64,000 bases of DNA, taken from NCBI GenBank assembly GCA_007258455.2, contig VDFB02262640.1:1-64000 (forward strand), written 5' to 3'. Numbering within the stretch: the stretch's first letter is position 1; each line of letters starts with the position of its first letter. Origin of the DNA: Sequoia sempervirens. Lineage: Eukaryota; Streptophyta; Pinopsida; Cupressales; Cupressaceae. The notes under the pieces are model-generated. The model made no database searches and had not been told where the DNA came from. It worked only from the letters and a program-made list of their open reading frames with translations. The position numbers were made by a program, and so were the translations under genes. Below, in pieces: positions 33,318 through 45,822 of the stretch.

Positions 33318-34968
33318 GTTAAGACTGACCATAATAGTCTTAAACATTTTATGCGCCAAAAGGATTTGAATGAAAGGTAGCAGAAGTGGGTAAGTAAGCT
33401 CCAAGCATATGACTTTGACATTGAATATGTCAAAGGGAAAAATAACATAGTGGCTGATGCTCTTTCAAGAAGGCCTCATTTGCAGTCACTTTGTGAGTTA
33501 TCAGCAGATTGGAAGGAGTTAATTGCTGCTGATTATGTTAAAAATCAGTTTGCAACCAGTTTGCTAGAAGGTCATTTGGTTGATGAAAGGTATAAGTTGA
33601 TTGATGGGATAATTTACTATAAAGATAGAATCTTTTTAGTGCAAGAATCTAAGCTTAAAAAGAAGATTCTACAATCTTTTCATGATGTTCCCCTTGCTGG
33701 TCATCAAGGGATTTTCAAGACTTATAAGCAGATTCGTGAAAGATTCACTTGGAAAGGGTTGAAAGAAGAAGTCTTGAACTACATTAGAGAGTGTCCGATT
33801 TGTCAAAGAAATAAAAATGAACACTCTTATCCAGCTGGTCTGCTACAGCCCTTGCCCATTCCGAATCAGAAATGGGAAAGTATTGCCATGAATTTCATCA
33901 CGGGGTTGCCCAAGGTGCAAGGACATGATTGTATTTTTGTTGTGGTTGATAGACTAACAAAATTTGCTCATTTCTTTGCTGTCACCACTTCATTCAGCAG
34001 CTCAAGTGGCTGAGTTGTTTTTCAGAGAGGTCTTCCGTTTGCATGGATTACCTAAAACTATTGTCAGTGATAGGGACAGCAAGTTCCTAAGTGTTTTTTG
34101 GCAAGAGGTCTTCAGATTGAGTGGGACAGTGCTTACTCCAAGCACTAGTTATCACCCACAAACAGATGGGCAATCAGAAATTGTTAACAAATGGTTAGAG
34201 GGCTACTTAAGAAACTATGTTTCAGGACAGCAAAGAGCTTGGATTAAATGGCTTCATTTAGGAGAGTATTGTTATAACTCTTCTTATCACATGTCAATTA
34301 AGATGTCACCTTTTATGGCTCTTTATGGTTATGAAGCTACTAATTTTGTTGATTTAGTGTTTGGTGACAGTAGAGCTCCACAAGCACAGGATATGTTACA
34401 ACAGAGCCAATACATCTTGAAATCTCTCAAGGAAAATCTGCAACAAGCTCAAAATTAGCAGAAGTTATACGCTGATCAGCAGCGTGTTGAGAGGTCTTTT
34501 GAAGTAGGGAACATGGTCTACTTGAGGCTTCAGCCATATAGACAATCTTCTCTCAAGAAAAGTGGTGCAGAAAAGTTGAAGCCACGTTTCTATGGTCCTT
34601 TCAAAGTCACCAAGAGGATTGGTGAAGTTGCTTATGAGTTGGAGCTTCCAACTGAAAGCAAAGTGCATAATGTATTTCATGTGTCACGCCTCAAGAAGGC
34701 ACTTGGACACAACGTGGTGGCTACTTCAAAATTACCTCCATTGGATGAGGAAGGTCAGTTGGTGTTGATTCCTGAAGAGATCCTTGACACTAGGGAGCGC
34801 TCCTTGAGGAGAAGAACAATTAAGGAGTACTTGGTCAGATGGAGGAACTTGCCTATCGAAGATGCAACTTGGGAAGGCGATGGTATTTTACAGCATCCTG
34901 GTTTGCGGTTGCTTGAGGACAAGCAATCTCGAGGAGGGCGGACTGTAATGTCCCTTTCTCATCAGTGA
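33318..34968 (+). pseudogene. Element A pol, second part (RNase H end, integrase, chromodomain)
   Basis: Resumes the frame at the hAT duplication. Contains the RNase H end and VADALSRR linker, integrase zinc site (HQGIFKTYKQIRERF...CPICQRNK), catalytic core with SDRDSKF, the C-terminal HNVFHVSRLKK motif, and a chromodomain (EYLVRWRNLPIEDATWE) ending at a stop inside the 3' LTR. Damage: TAG at 33378, a frame change near 34000 consistent with a 2-base loss, TAG at 34456, and Asn in place of the first integrase Asp (MNF, near 33889). The host copy is therefore dead even without the transposon. Confidence 0.93.
34931..34943 (+). other. Polypurine tract of element A
   Basis: GAGGAGGGCGGAC directly before TGTAATGTCCC of the 3' LTR. 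Confidence 0.75.
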
Positions 34969-36717
34969 TTAGCCTTGCAGTTCATCAGTCTATTTCGGAA
35001 CCCGTAGGCTGGAATGAGGAGAAATTAGGGTTTCTTGGCTTGGAGTTTGTGGCATTTCATGTTATTTACGATTTATAGTAAATACTATTTTTTGGCAGTT
35101 GCAGTTGACTATCCTCAGTCCCTTTTAGCTGGAGCAGTTGTTTATGTTCAGGCTTGGTCTTCAGAAAGCTTTATTTGGTGAAAATATTTGAATAAAGGCA
35201 TTATGTTTTAATTCTCTGTTGACCCCCTTGGCCTAAGGAGATAACTTAAAGTTGTTTTAAAAGTGGGCCATGAAGGGTACGCCCTCATTAAGAGTTTAAT
35301 TTTTATTTAGTGAAATATTTCATCACCTTGAAAGTGGACACCACCTTTTGAGGAATTTATATTTTGAATAAATGAAAAGAATTCCAAGAGGTGTCCTTTG
35401 GCGTACCTTCTGGGATTGTGAAGAGTTTCTCAGCTTTATATAAAATGAAGTCTTTTCTCCAGCATTTGGCATCCATGAAATTATCATACTGTTATGCTGT
35501 CAAAATGACAATGGACATTTTGCTTCGAGGATGCTGCCTCCTAGCCTCTTACCAATTTCGTGTTTGAAATACAACACCTAGTTGGATTATTTCTGCTTCT
35601 CAAATCAGACTAGCAGATTGAGCATCAAGATTGAAGAATTTCTGAAGTATTTTTACAGTTTTGGTTTACTAGTTTATCTACAGCTGAAGCTGGTTTTTGA
35701 TTATATCTCTTGGAGTGATTTTAATTCTGTTCTGGGTATTTTGGCAATCAATTATTGGTTCAAGGCGACCCCTTCCTCAAAAAATTGGAATTTATTTCCA
35801 AGTTTCTGATTTTATCTTGCAAAATCGATTTTTTAAGGTCGTACCATTTGGGGAGAGCATTGGAATTCGTGCCAAATAATCTGGAGTTTCTGGTGATTGT
35901 TTCTGGATTGCATCTTGGGCGCCAAACCTCTAGGAAGCATTTGCAACTGATATCTCGTCATTCGGAGGTAATTTGACCAAGTTATGAGCATTTAATGAAT
36001 TCACAGTTTGGTGGTCTGAACTTCCAGAATACAGATTTTTATATCAGACTTGTAATTGTTCTCTGTTTTGGCTTCATACTTCAGTTTTGGAGTGTTATAT
36101 GATTATTAGAACTCATACTTCTCTTCCTAGATTCATTCTTATCATTGTAAATTGTAATCTGCAGAGTTTAATTTGTATAGGTTGAGATTAAGCATTACTA
36201 ATCCAACCATTTCCAGTTCTGCAATTACTTGTTGTTTTCACATTAATCACCCCTGGATGGTTTACCGCCAGTGTGGATAATCTTATTGTAACACTCTTGT
36301 ACCTACTTTCATAGTGGTGAATTCCCACAGCTCTGTGGATGCCTGCCGCAGCGGATGAATTGTTTTAATTGTAATCTTTTCCCCCCACTGTTTGGTGGTA
36401 GTGTGGAAATGCTCTTCATGGCTGGTTATCCGCCTGTTAATTTCTAGCTTTCAATTTAAACACTCCGTCATATGTTAGCACCTCGCCCTCAATGGGATCT
36501 TGTGTGCACATTCTTGACGTTGAGTAGTTTCTTTCAAGTATTTTCATTTAGCTCCTCCGCCATATGACAACACCTATCCCTCATTGGGATTGAGTGTGCA
36601 TTCTTGGTGTGAGTTCATTTCAAGTTTGGTTTTCTATTTGGAGCTAACGCTAATCAAGTTGGCTAAGTGCTGGTTATGTTGTGTTAATTCATCGAAAAAA
36701 TTGGTTAGCATATTTCA
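34944..36717 (+). repeat. Element A 3' LTR
   Basis: Uninterrupted 1,774-base LTR, followed by TSD TCTGC. It preserves the empty target (GGGTACGCCC near 35276) for the giant solo LTR found in the 5' copy. Confidence 0.96.
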
Positions 36718-36722
36718 TCTGC

Positions 36723-39278
36723 TAACATTTTTGGTCCAAGATTTATTTGATCCTCAAGTTTATCCCAACTTATTAGAGTTCAACACTTTCGACCATACAA
36801 AGCTTCAAAAGGAGCCATCCTTATAGTTGAATGATATGAGTTATTGTAAAAAAATTCGACTAAATGTAAGTAATCTTCCCACTGGTACTGCTGATCCATG
36901 CAATACACTCTAAGTAGATCCTCCAATACTTGGTTTACCCTTTCCATTTGCCCATCCGTTTCCGGATAATATGTCGAGCTAATACTTAATTGAGTCCCAA
37001 GTGCAGAAAACAAGGTTTGCCAAAACCTAGAAGTGATTCGTGCATCCCTATCAGAAATAATCTTTTCAGGAATTCCATGCAATCTAAATACTTCTTACAC
37101 AAACTTTCTTGCTATGACTGGCACTCCATTAGTTAAGTTCCCTGGTATAAAATGTGCCACTTTTGTCAGCTTATCTACTACCACCAGTATGGGATCACGC
37201 TTATTCCTAGACATAGGCAGTCCTTGCACAAAATCCATACTTATAACTTGCCATTTCCATTCTAGTATGTCGTGTGGGTATAACAAGACCCGCAGGATGA
37301 TGATCTTCAACTTTCACCCTTTGACACTCTAGACAACTAGCCACAAAACTAACGACATCTCCTTTCATTCCCTTCCAAAAGTATAATGGTTTCACATCAG
37401 CCATCATTTTTGTCACTCTTGGATGAGCAGAATATGATGCTTCATGAATTTCTCGCCATACTAGATTCCTTAACTCCTTGACATCAGGTACATACATTTT
37501 GTCTTTGTACCTAAGTAATCCACTAGGGTCAAACTGAAAACCTTCATACCTAGGATCTTGTGGATTTTCTTTCAATGCTTGCTTAACTTGCAAGTAGTAC
37601 TCATCATCTTTCCATTTCTGGAGTACTTGCTCTTTGAAATCGGTATGAATTGCTACTATCGAAGCAATATGACGTCTCCGACTTAATGCATCGGCAACCC
37701 GATTTTCTTTTCCCTTGATATAACTGATATTTAAATCATAGTCAGCTATCAACTCCAACCATCTTCTTTGTCTGGCATTCAGATTTGGGTAAGTAAAAAG
37801 ATACTTCAACCCATGAGGGTTAGTTTTCAACTCAAAGGGCTTTCCTAGCAAATAATGTCTCCACATTTGCAAAGCATGCACTACAGTTGCCAACTCTAAA
37901 TCATGCGAAGCATAATTCATTTCATATGGCTTTAGCTTCTTAGATTCATATGCAATCACTTGTCCATCTTGCATCAGTACACCACCTAATCCTTCTCCAC
38001 ATGCATCGGTAATAACCATGAAACTTCCTTCAGGATCTGGTACTTTTAGGATTGGTGCAGTGTTTAACTTCTCTTTGAGTAGGTCAAATGCCTCTTGACA
38101 CTTCTCATTCCAGTTGAACCTCTTTCCTTTCTTCTACAAAGAAGTTATAGGAAAAGCAATCTTAGAAAAAATTGCAACAAATTTTCTGTAGTATCCCACC
38201 AATCCCATAAAACTTTTCACTTCTGACACATTTTTGGGTATAGGCCATTGAATAACTGCCTTAATCTTTGCTCAATCCACCGCAATTCCTTCTACTGAAA
38301 TAACATGGCCCAAATAATGTACCCTCTTTTGGAAGAACGTACACTTGGACAGTTTTCCATACAATTTATGCTCTCTTAACCATTGTAGAACCATTTCAAG
38401 ATGTTTGCAAAGTTCTTCCTCATTTCTAGAATAAATCAAATTGTCGTCTAGAAATACTAATACAAACTTATCCAGGTAATCTCTGAACACACTATTCATA
38501 AGATTCATGAACGCTACTAGTGCATTTGTTAAACTGAATGGTAAAATAGTGAACTCATAGTGTCCATACCGAGTTCTAAAAGCAGTTTTAGAGATATCTT
38601 CATCCTTAACTCTTAACTGATGATATCCAAATCTCAAATCTATCTTTGAAAATATAGTTGCACCTCTCATTTGATCAAAAAGATCGTCAATACGTGGCAG
38701 CGGATACTTATTCTTAACCGTAGCTTTGTTAAGCATATGATAATCAATGCACAACCGCAAAGTTCCATCTTTCTTCTTGACAAATATAACAGGCGCTCCC
38801 CAAGGTGAAACACTTGGTCTTATTAGTTCTTTTGACAACAATTCATCCAATTGTGCCTTAAGCTCCATAAGTTCTATGGTGGTCATCCTATAGGGTACCT
38901 TAGATATAGTTTCCGATCTAGGAACTAAATCAATAGAAAAATCAAACACTCTTTTTGGCGGTAATCCTAGTAACTCATCAAGAAATACATCTGAAAATTC
39001 CCTCAAAATGGGATACTTCTCCATATTTGATTTCCCACTTTCTTCAATTTCCCCATCTTCTAACTCTTGTTGACTCTAGTTCTCAGAGTTTTCACTATCA
39101 TACCCAAGATCTTCAATCTTTACAGCAAAGAGTTTACACCCTTTCTTCTTAGCTTTCCTAAGTTGCATTGCTGTAATATGTCGAACTTTTACCTCTCTAG
39201 GTATTCCTTGAATTTTAACTTGGTTTCCATAGTCATCTAAACATTCAACAGTCTTGGCATTACAATCTACTATGGCTC
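36723..39278 (-). pseudogene. Element B reverse transcriptase, RNase H and integrase
   Basis: Minus strand from 39278. A protease-to-RT linker, then reverse transcriptase 39024-38272 ([19 protein letters not shown] with the Asp pair kept), connection, RNase H and HGLKYLF region 38019-37310 where TNP stands for the usual TDH-type motif, VADALSRR, integrase zinc site and CLECQ, then the core with ISMDF, SDRDARI and GQMERVN. Several stops and at least three frame changes break it. It ends at the element A target site within the integrase C-terminal part. Confidence 0.9.
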
Positions 39279-40672
39279 TGTATAGTCGTAAAATTGCACC
39301 CATTGCAATTTCGCGTACATTCTTGCACCCGCTTTGGTGTCCACTCCCCTAGAACTTGTGTAGGCTCATTTTAGCCCCTACATCAGCCTTTCTCCCTTCT
39401 CAGGATGCTCAACACTCCTTTTCAACAACTACCTTCGTGCGTTTGCTTTGCATTGAACCTTATGCTTTTCCCTTTCTCGTTGTTTTGTAGCGTGATGTGT
39501 TTGGACGTTAGCGCACCGTGGGGACGTCCGTGCACAACGCTAGCGTCCTGCAACGTTTCAACGTTCAAACGACCGTTTTCGTGCATGTTTGCCACTTGTC
39601 ACCTCCTTTGGTCGGTGGCAACAGCTCGAGATGCCTTGAAACGGCTCGGGAAGCTTCTTTTCCTTCTTTAAAAGTTGTCTTTTCAACTCATTTGGCCTCT
39701 TCTTCTGCTGCTAGCTCCATTCCTCTGCTTCTAACTTCTCCAGCGTTGGCTCTAGCCTTCTGCTCTCTAGCTTTTGCTTGCACAGCTCTATTGTTTGCTA
39801 CAACATTTTCTCAAGCTCTTACAACACCCTCTACCACACTCCTAGGTCTTGCAACTAGCTTGCTCTCCCTCCTTGCAACAAACTTGGCTCTTGCAGCTCT
39901 CTTGTTCTCTGTCTTTTTCTTTCCTTAAGCCTTGTAGCTCTATCTCTTTTATCTTGTGCTTGCGAGCATCTTGGGATTTGTCATATCCCCTATCAATTGC
40001 ATTCTCACTTTTTGATACGGGTTCTCCTCGAGCGGGAATTGCTTTTATCACCTCTTTTGTGGTACAGGTTCTCCTCCTTGAGCGGGGATTGCTTTTATCA
40101 CTCATACTTGGTGGTGCGAGTTCTACTCCTAAAGTGGGTTTTGCTTTCACCACACGCTTTGTCCATTTCAGTTACACTCTCTTTCTATCTGACTATCTGT
40201 GGAGGTGGGAACACCAAAACGAGGGTTTGAATGAGGAAAACCCCTATACAGCCACAACACTTTCTCTAGATCTTACAGATGCGGGTATTGAAGACATTCA
40301 CGTGCTGGAGGCTTCATCACTTGCGTGTTGTGAGCATTTCCTTTCTTCTCTTTATCTTTATCATTTATACTCTTCTTTTTAGTTCTTTTATATTCTATCA
40401 TTCTCTTCCATTCTGGAAGTTCTTAGCAATTAGAGTAGTAGTCACTTTGCTATTTTCTATGACGAACTTGCTTTCTGGTCCGTACGAGACACTATAGCGC
40501 CACGCTGTCGTCCTTTAGTCGAGAGCTTGTCAGTTTGTCTAGAGAATCTTCGTGACTTGCTTTTTCCGATCCTAGAACTCTAACGTTGTTCCTGAGGTAG
40601 TTTAGGACAATTCGCCCTGTGAGCCTCTCTGAATGAAAAGAACTCGTGAGTAGCGAATCCTCGTTCTCTACA
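39279..40672 (+). repeat. Element C 5' LTR
   Basis: Matches 44379-45822 with clear divergence (several percent by eye, plus indels). A unit of about 60 bases (GAGCGGG...TTGCTTTTATCAC) occurs three times at about 40019-40158. Confidence 0.9.
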
Positions 40673-40675
40673 TTT

Positions 40676-40689
40676 TGGTGAATCCGACG
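40676..40689 (+). other. Possible primer-binding site of element C
   Basis: TGGTGAATCCGACG lies three bases after the LTR end. It starts with the obligatory TGG but I cannot name the tRNA. Confidence 0.45.
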
Positions 40690-41036
40690 TGAAGAGGGTA
40701 CTTTTCAAAAAAAAACTAGGAATTTATTTACCCCTACTTGGCGGGGTCATAACTTTTAACTCGATGCTCAAAATTCAGAACTGTTTGCTCCGTTGGAAAG
40801 TTCTCCTAGAGAACTAGTTCAGTCCATAAAATACAAGTACCTTCAGCAGTCAAATTTTAGGGATTGACGTAAGTTTTGACCTCAAATTCCGCTCCGAAGA
40901 CCTCCAAAAATGTGAATTACTAGAACATAGAATATACCGAAAAAATCATAATGAATTTAATATCTTCTTTTATTAGTTCAATATCTAATTTGTTCAAAAT
41001 GTTAATGATGTTCCATTTCATGCATGTGATAGTGAC

Positions 41037-43164
41037 TTGGCTTTACCCATGTCACTTGGCGTCTTTGATCCTTCTCACGAAAGTCCTCTTACTTCAGAGG
41101 ATATTTTGTTGCAAGAAGATGAAATCATTGATACCTTTCTTAATATTACTCTACCTTCTATTCATTCCAATGCACTCTCTTTTGGGATGATGCATTCGTG
41201 GATGATGAACCTTCTATTCATTCCAATGCACTCTCTTTTGGAAATGATGCATTCGTGCATGATAGATCTCTTATAACTTCCAATGCACTCTCTTCTAGAG
41301 ACGTTGCATTTTTGAATGATGAATTTCTTATCTATGCCAAAGAACTCTCCTCTAGAGATGATGCATTAGCGAACGGTGAATCTCCTTCCACATTTGATCC
41401 TCCTTGGATCGATGTTGAGAATATTTCTTCAAATAATTATTCTACTAGTTGTGATGATTCTGTAAATGTAATCTATGTCTCTGCTGCCCCTTAAAGGCCT
41501 AAGAGACCGTTCATTTACCTAACTCCAGCTAGTCCTTCTCCTCAAAGGATTTGTTCTATTGATGGTGTCCCATTTGATGGTGATTCTCCTGATCTTTCTA
41601 CGGCTCCCTCTTACAGAGCAGTAGCGCATACTTATAAGGATAGAATAAATAAACAACCAAGCCTTCCTCAAGCACCGAAACCTACAACTAAAGCACCTAG
41701 TGATTACGATCTTTTCGAGCAACTCTGTGTTGCTCCAGCTAAGATCTCACTATGGGACTTGCTTCAATCTGGTCCAGTTTATCAAGGTATGCTTCAGGAA
41801 GCCTTACAAAAGATCCTCTTTCCTTCTTCCACTAGGCCGGTAGATGTTGATGCGTTGATAGCTTATATTTGTGTGGATTTTCCGAATATTACATTCTATC
41901 CACAAGAACTCCTGCCTCCGGAAGTACAAAAGCAAGCCAACCCTTTAATGATTATAGTTAACATTAATAATATCGACATTAGACGTACTCCCATTGACAC
42001 TGGTTCAATGCTCAATGTATGTAGCATTGATCTATTGCCTAAGATTAATGTTGATTCGTCTTCTCTTAATGCTTCTTTTGTTGTTATTTGTGGGTTCGAT
42101 AATGTTGGGCGACAAGCTCTAGGTACAATAGTATTACCTTTGCAGCTTGGACCCATTAATGTACCTACCCTTGTATATGTTATGTCAAAAAAATTACCTT
42201 AGAACCTTCTTCTTGGTAGACCGTGGATTCATGCTATGGGTGCAGTCCTGTCTACCTTGCATAAATCTCTTAAGTTCATTTGTAACAATCGAGTAGTCAC
42301 AGTCAAGGCTGACCCTGATGCTATGCACTTATGTCAGATAGCAGCTGCCGATTAGGCTTCGGTTGTGCCTACTCTTATCCCTTAGTGTCTTCCAATGTGT
42401 CAATGTTTACTCCAGCAGTACCTACTATAAAGGGTACTCTTGAGATAGATGTCCCTAAAGAAGATCCTTCTAAAGCAAGAAATCTTAAGTCTGCTCCTAC
42501 TACTTCTCAAGAAAATGCATGTTGTGGTGATGATTGGGGTTCCTTAGATTTTATAGACTCCTTCATTGGGGAATATAAAGTCGACCTGGTCCACTCAGAC
42601 CCTCCAATAACATCATCCAAACTCGCTATCGAAGATGATTACTCTTTTGTATCACAGGGTAATGTGAACAATAGTTGTAATGTCCTTGACATTGATCCTT
42701 CCCCCTCTAAGGAAGATGATTGCACCTCTGTTAAAGAGGCTAATGTGGGTAGTCCTATCAAGAAGGTTGATGGCGATCCCATAGAAGAGTATGATCCCCC
42801 TGGCCCGAATAATACTCTCCATGAGGATCCTCCATTGTCTTCCACCTTTGTATCTTCTTGTGAGCAATCAAGTCTTTCTCCACAAGAGAAAGGGTTGCTT
42901 CTTGCTCCTCATCCTCTATCTGAGCAAGAGCGTATTTTGTTGCGGCTTCTAAAAGCCCGCTTAATCACTCTTCCTTCTCCTACACACAAGAAATTTCATA
43001 AGCATGATAAAGAAAAACATCCTTTTTGTGCATACCATCGAGTGCTTGGCCATTCCACTAGTGAATGTAAGGCCTTGAAGGACAAAATACAACAACTTCT
43101 TGATTCGAGTGCCATCACTCATTTGTGTGTTGATGCATCTGCCTCTTCTTCAAATGACAAGTGA
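41037..43164 (+). pseudogene. Element C polyprotein: retropepsin-like domain then zinc-knuckle-like segment
   Basis: Reading starts in an acidic region with a 19-residue repeat (SNALSFG-DAFV type, 41155-41345), continues in the frame of 41198-42360 with a retropepsin-like domain (TPIDTGSMLNV near 41995 and LLLGRPWIHAMGAV near 42208), then shifts frame near 42350 into a Ser/Asp/Pro-rich region and ends with CAYHRVLGHSTSECKALKDKI (43028-43090), a pattern found in plant gypsy gag regions. Stops at 41492 and 42200 interrupt it. The protease lies before the knuckle-like segment, the reverse of the usual gag-protease order. No polymerase motif follows before the stop at 43164. Confidence 0.75.
41155..41345 (+). 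repeat. About 57 bp coding repeats in element C
   Basis: CATTCCAATGCACTCTCTTT and relatives recur at about 41161, 41218 and 41278, with a further decayed unit. They encode repeated SNALS segments separated by acidic spacers. Confidence 0.75.
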
Positions 43165-44378
43165 TATTGAGGTTTACCTCTATCCTGTATGTTCTAAATA
43201 TCTTTCATAGTTCTCCTCCCCTGTATGCTAGGGGCAGTGATAACTCATTTTGGGGATGTGCGTCCTTCTTAAGGACCCCCTCTCTTCTCTATATCTTTCA
43301 AATGAAGCGTTCCTTGAGTGGACCCCTTTTTCTTTTGAAGGATTCCCAAGGGACCCCCTTTGGAAGATTTTTTCTCAAATAAACTCATTTACATCTAGCT
43401 TGGGGGCAGCCTAACTAGACCTCGCTTTTCAAATATTGCGTCTCGTGTGTGGACCCCTTTTCTTTTGAAGGGTTCCCGAGGGACCCCTTTGAAAGCTTTC
43501 CAACTTGCTGATGGTCTGCGTGACTGTCCGCTTACCTGCCTGCGTGGTCGCTTTCGCTTTGCAGGTGCGCCTGTGAAGTCACTTTACGACTCTGCGGAGT
43601 ACCCTTCCTTTGGTTCCCTCCATGCGAGAGATCTTGGGGGATACCTCCCTGTGGGTCTGTAGGTCTGTAGGGCGCTTTCCTGGGTTTCCTTCATGCGAGA
43701 GATCTTGAAGGACACCTTCCCTGCAGGTCTACAGATCTGTAGGGAACTTCCTCGGCTTCCTCCATGTGAGAGATCGTGGGGGACGCTTCCTTGCAGGTCT
43801 GTGGGTTTGTAAGGCACTTTTCTGGGTATCTTTCATGTGAGAGATCTTGGAAGACACCTTCCTTGCATGTCTGCGGGTCTGTAAGGTGCTTTTTTGAGTA
43901 TCCTTTATGTGAGAGATCTTGGAGGACACCTTCCTTGCAGGTCTGTGGGCCTGTGAAGTGCTTACATTCTTAAATTTTCTTCCTTTCTCAATTGTATATA
44001 CCGGATCGAAGGTCTGCATTTTCTTCATCTTGTGTATATACCCTTCCTCTCTTCATTATGGAATTCTTCTGTGTGATTGTTCTTAATTTGGGGACGATGC
44101 ATAGTACTGAGACAACCTTTTACATCGAGGTCTCTTTCACTTTGTTGACTCAAATCCTTTAGCTTTTTATGTTCTAACATTGTTGTCTAGTGCAGGTTTT
44201 TCTTGTCTAACGTATTGGTTTTGCAGGTCTTCAGCCTGGGGGCATGCTTCTGTGGTTTGAAGGGTTATTTGCTTCCTCTATAGTATCCTTTTGGCATATG
44301 ATGTTATTTATGTTTAGTAGATTTCCTTTAGCGTGCATATTAGCGTAAATTCATATACCCGCTAAAGTGGGGGCAAAA
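43165..44378 (+). repeat. Element C 3' non-coding region with 71 bp tandem repeats
   Basis: GAGAGATC(T/G)TG occurs at 43626, 43697, 43768, 43839 and 43911, a period of 71-72 bases, each unit also holding TTCCTTGCAGGTCTG-like and GGGTCTGTA-like parts. Upstream are two GGACCCC(C)TTTTCTTTTGAAGG segments (near 43318 and 43451). No reliable ORF. The stretch ends in the purine tract before 44379. Confidence 0.8.
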
Positions 44379-45822
44379 TGTATAGTCGTAAAATTGCACT
44401 CCTTGCAATTTCGTGTACATTCTTGCACCTGCCTTTGGTGTCCACTCCCCTAGAACTTGTGTAGGCTCATTTTAGTTCCTACATTATCCTTTTTCCCTTC
44501 TCAAGATGCTCAACACTCCTTTTCAGCAGCTACCTTCATGCGTCTGCTTTACATCAAACCTTACGCTTTTCTCGTTTTGGTTGTTTTGTAGTGTGATGTA
44601 TCTGGACACTAGTGCGCCGCATGGACGTGTGCGCGCCATGCTAGCATCCTGTGACGTTTCAACGTTCAAACGATTGTTTTCGTGCATGTTTGCCACTTGT
44701 CACCTCCTTTGGTCGGTGGTAACGGCTCGAGATGCCCTGAAATGGCTCGAGAAGCTTCTTTTCCTTCTTTAAAAGCCGTCTTTTCAACTCATTTGGCCTC
44801 TTCTTCTGCTAGCTCCATTCCTCTGCTTCTAACTTCTCTCCAGCTTTGGGTGTAGCCTTTTGCTCTATAGCTTTTTCTTGCACAGCTCCATTGTTTGCTA
44901 CAACAACATTTTCTCAAGCTCTTACAGCACCCTCTACCACACTCCTAGCTCTTGCAGCTAGCTTACTCTCCCTCCTTGCAACAAACTTGGCTCTTGCAAC
45001 TCTCCTGTTCTCTCTCTTTGGCTTTCCTTAAGCCTTGCAGTTCTATCCCTTTTATCTTGTGCTTGCGAGCATCTTGGGATTTCTCATATCCCCTATCAAT
45101 TGCATTCTCACTTTGTGATATGGGTTATCCTCCTGGAGCGGGGATTGCTTTTATCACCTCTTTTGTGGTACAGATTCTCCTCCTTGAGCAAGGATTGCTT
45201 TCATCACTCATACTTGGTGGTGCGGGTTCTACTCGTGAAGCGGGTTTTGCTTTCACCACACGCTTTGTCCATTTTGGTTACACTCTCTCTTTCTATTTGG
45301 CTGTCCGTGGAGGTGGGAACACCAAAACGGGGGTTTGACTGAGGCAAACCCCTATACAACTTCGACACTTTCTCCAAATCTTACAAACGCAAGTATTGAA
45401 GACATTCATGTGTTGGAGGCTTCATCACTTGTGTGGTTGTGAGCATTTCCTTTCTTCTCTTTATCTTTATCATTTATACTCTTCTTTTCGATTCTGTTAT
45501 ATTCTATCATTCTCCTACATTCTAGAAGTTATTAGCAATTAGAGTAGAAGTAGTCACTTTGCTATTTTCTTTGACAAACTTGCTTTCTAGTTCGTACGAG
45601 ATGCTAGCACGCTTTTGAGACGCCAGCGCGCTGCGCTGTCATCCTTATTCTGCGCTGTCATCCTTTGGCTGAGAGCTTGTCAGTTTGTCCAGAGAATCTT
45701 CGTGATTTTCTCTTTCTGATTCTAGAACTCTCGCGTTGTTCTTGAGGTAGTTTAGGGTAGTTTGCCCCATGAGGCTCTTTGAATGAAGAGAAGTCGTGAG
45801 TAGCGAATCCTCCTTCTCTACA
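44379..45822 (+). repeat. Element C 3' LTR
   Basis: Starts TGTATAGTCG after GTGGGGGCAAAA and ends TCTCTACA before TSD GGCTC. It carries the same triple repeat (about 45120-45265) as the 5' copy. Confidence 0.9.

Larger units (their letters stand above)
19785..36717 (+). mobile_element. Element A: Ty3/gypsy chromovirus inserted in element B
   Basis: 5' LTR 19785-26216 (contains a 4.6 kb insertion), Met-type primer-binding site 26218-26230, gag-pol 26273-34968 (interrupted by a hAT), purine tract before 34944, 3' LTR 34944-36717. Target-site duplication TCTGC at 19780-19784 and 36718-36722 is exact. Removing it rejoins the integrase of element B. The LTRs differ by about 30 substitutions plus small indels over 1.77 kb by eye, so it is younger than B. 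The chromodomain at the pol C-terminus makes it a chromovirus. Confidence 0.97.
39279..45822 (+). mobile_element. Element C: non-autonomous gypsy-like LTR element inserted in element B
   Basis: LTRs 39279-40672 (1,394 bases) and 44379-45822 (1,444 bases) start TGTATAGTCG and end TCTCTACA. Exact TSD GGCTC at 39274-39278 and 45823-45827. A possible primer-binding site TGGTGAATCCGACG (40676-40689) and purine-rich AAAGTGGGGGCAAAA before the 3' LTR complete the structure. The 3.7 kb interior encodes a retropepsin-like domain and a zinc-knuckle-like segment but no reverse transcriptase, RNase H or integrase, so it must move with enzymes from another element. Confidence 0.94.

Noticed and set aside
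33107..33448. Several overlapping ORFs in the right end of the hAT
   Set aside because: They are open because of the GC-rich subterminal repeats and encode low-complexity Ser/Pro/Gly/Arg.
26262..34968. Possible functional chromovirus (element A)
   Set aside because: Stops at 33378 and 34456, a frame change near 34000, a lost integrase Asp and two insertions rule out autonomy.
39405..40497. Overlapping ORFs inside element C LTRs, repeated at 44506-45342
   Set aside because: They lie in LTR sequence, shift frame between the copies and look hydrophobic or low-complexity.
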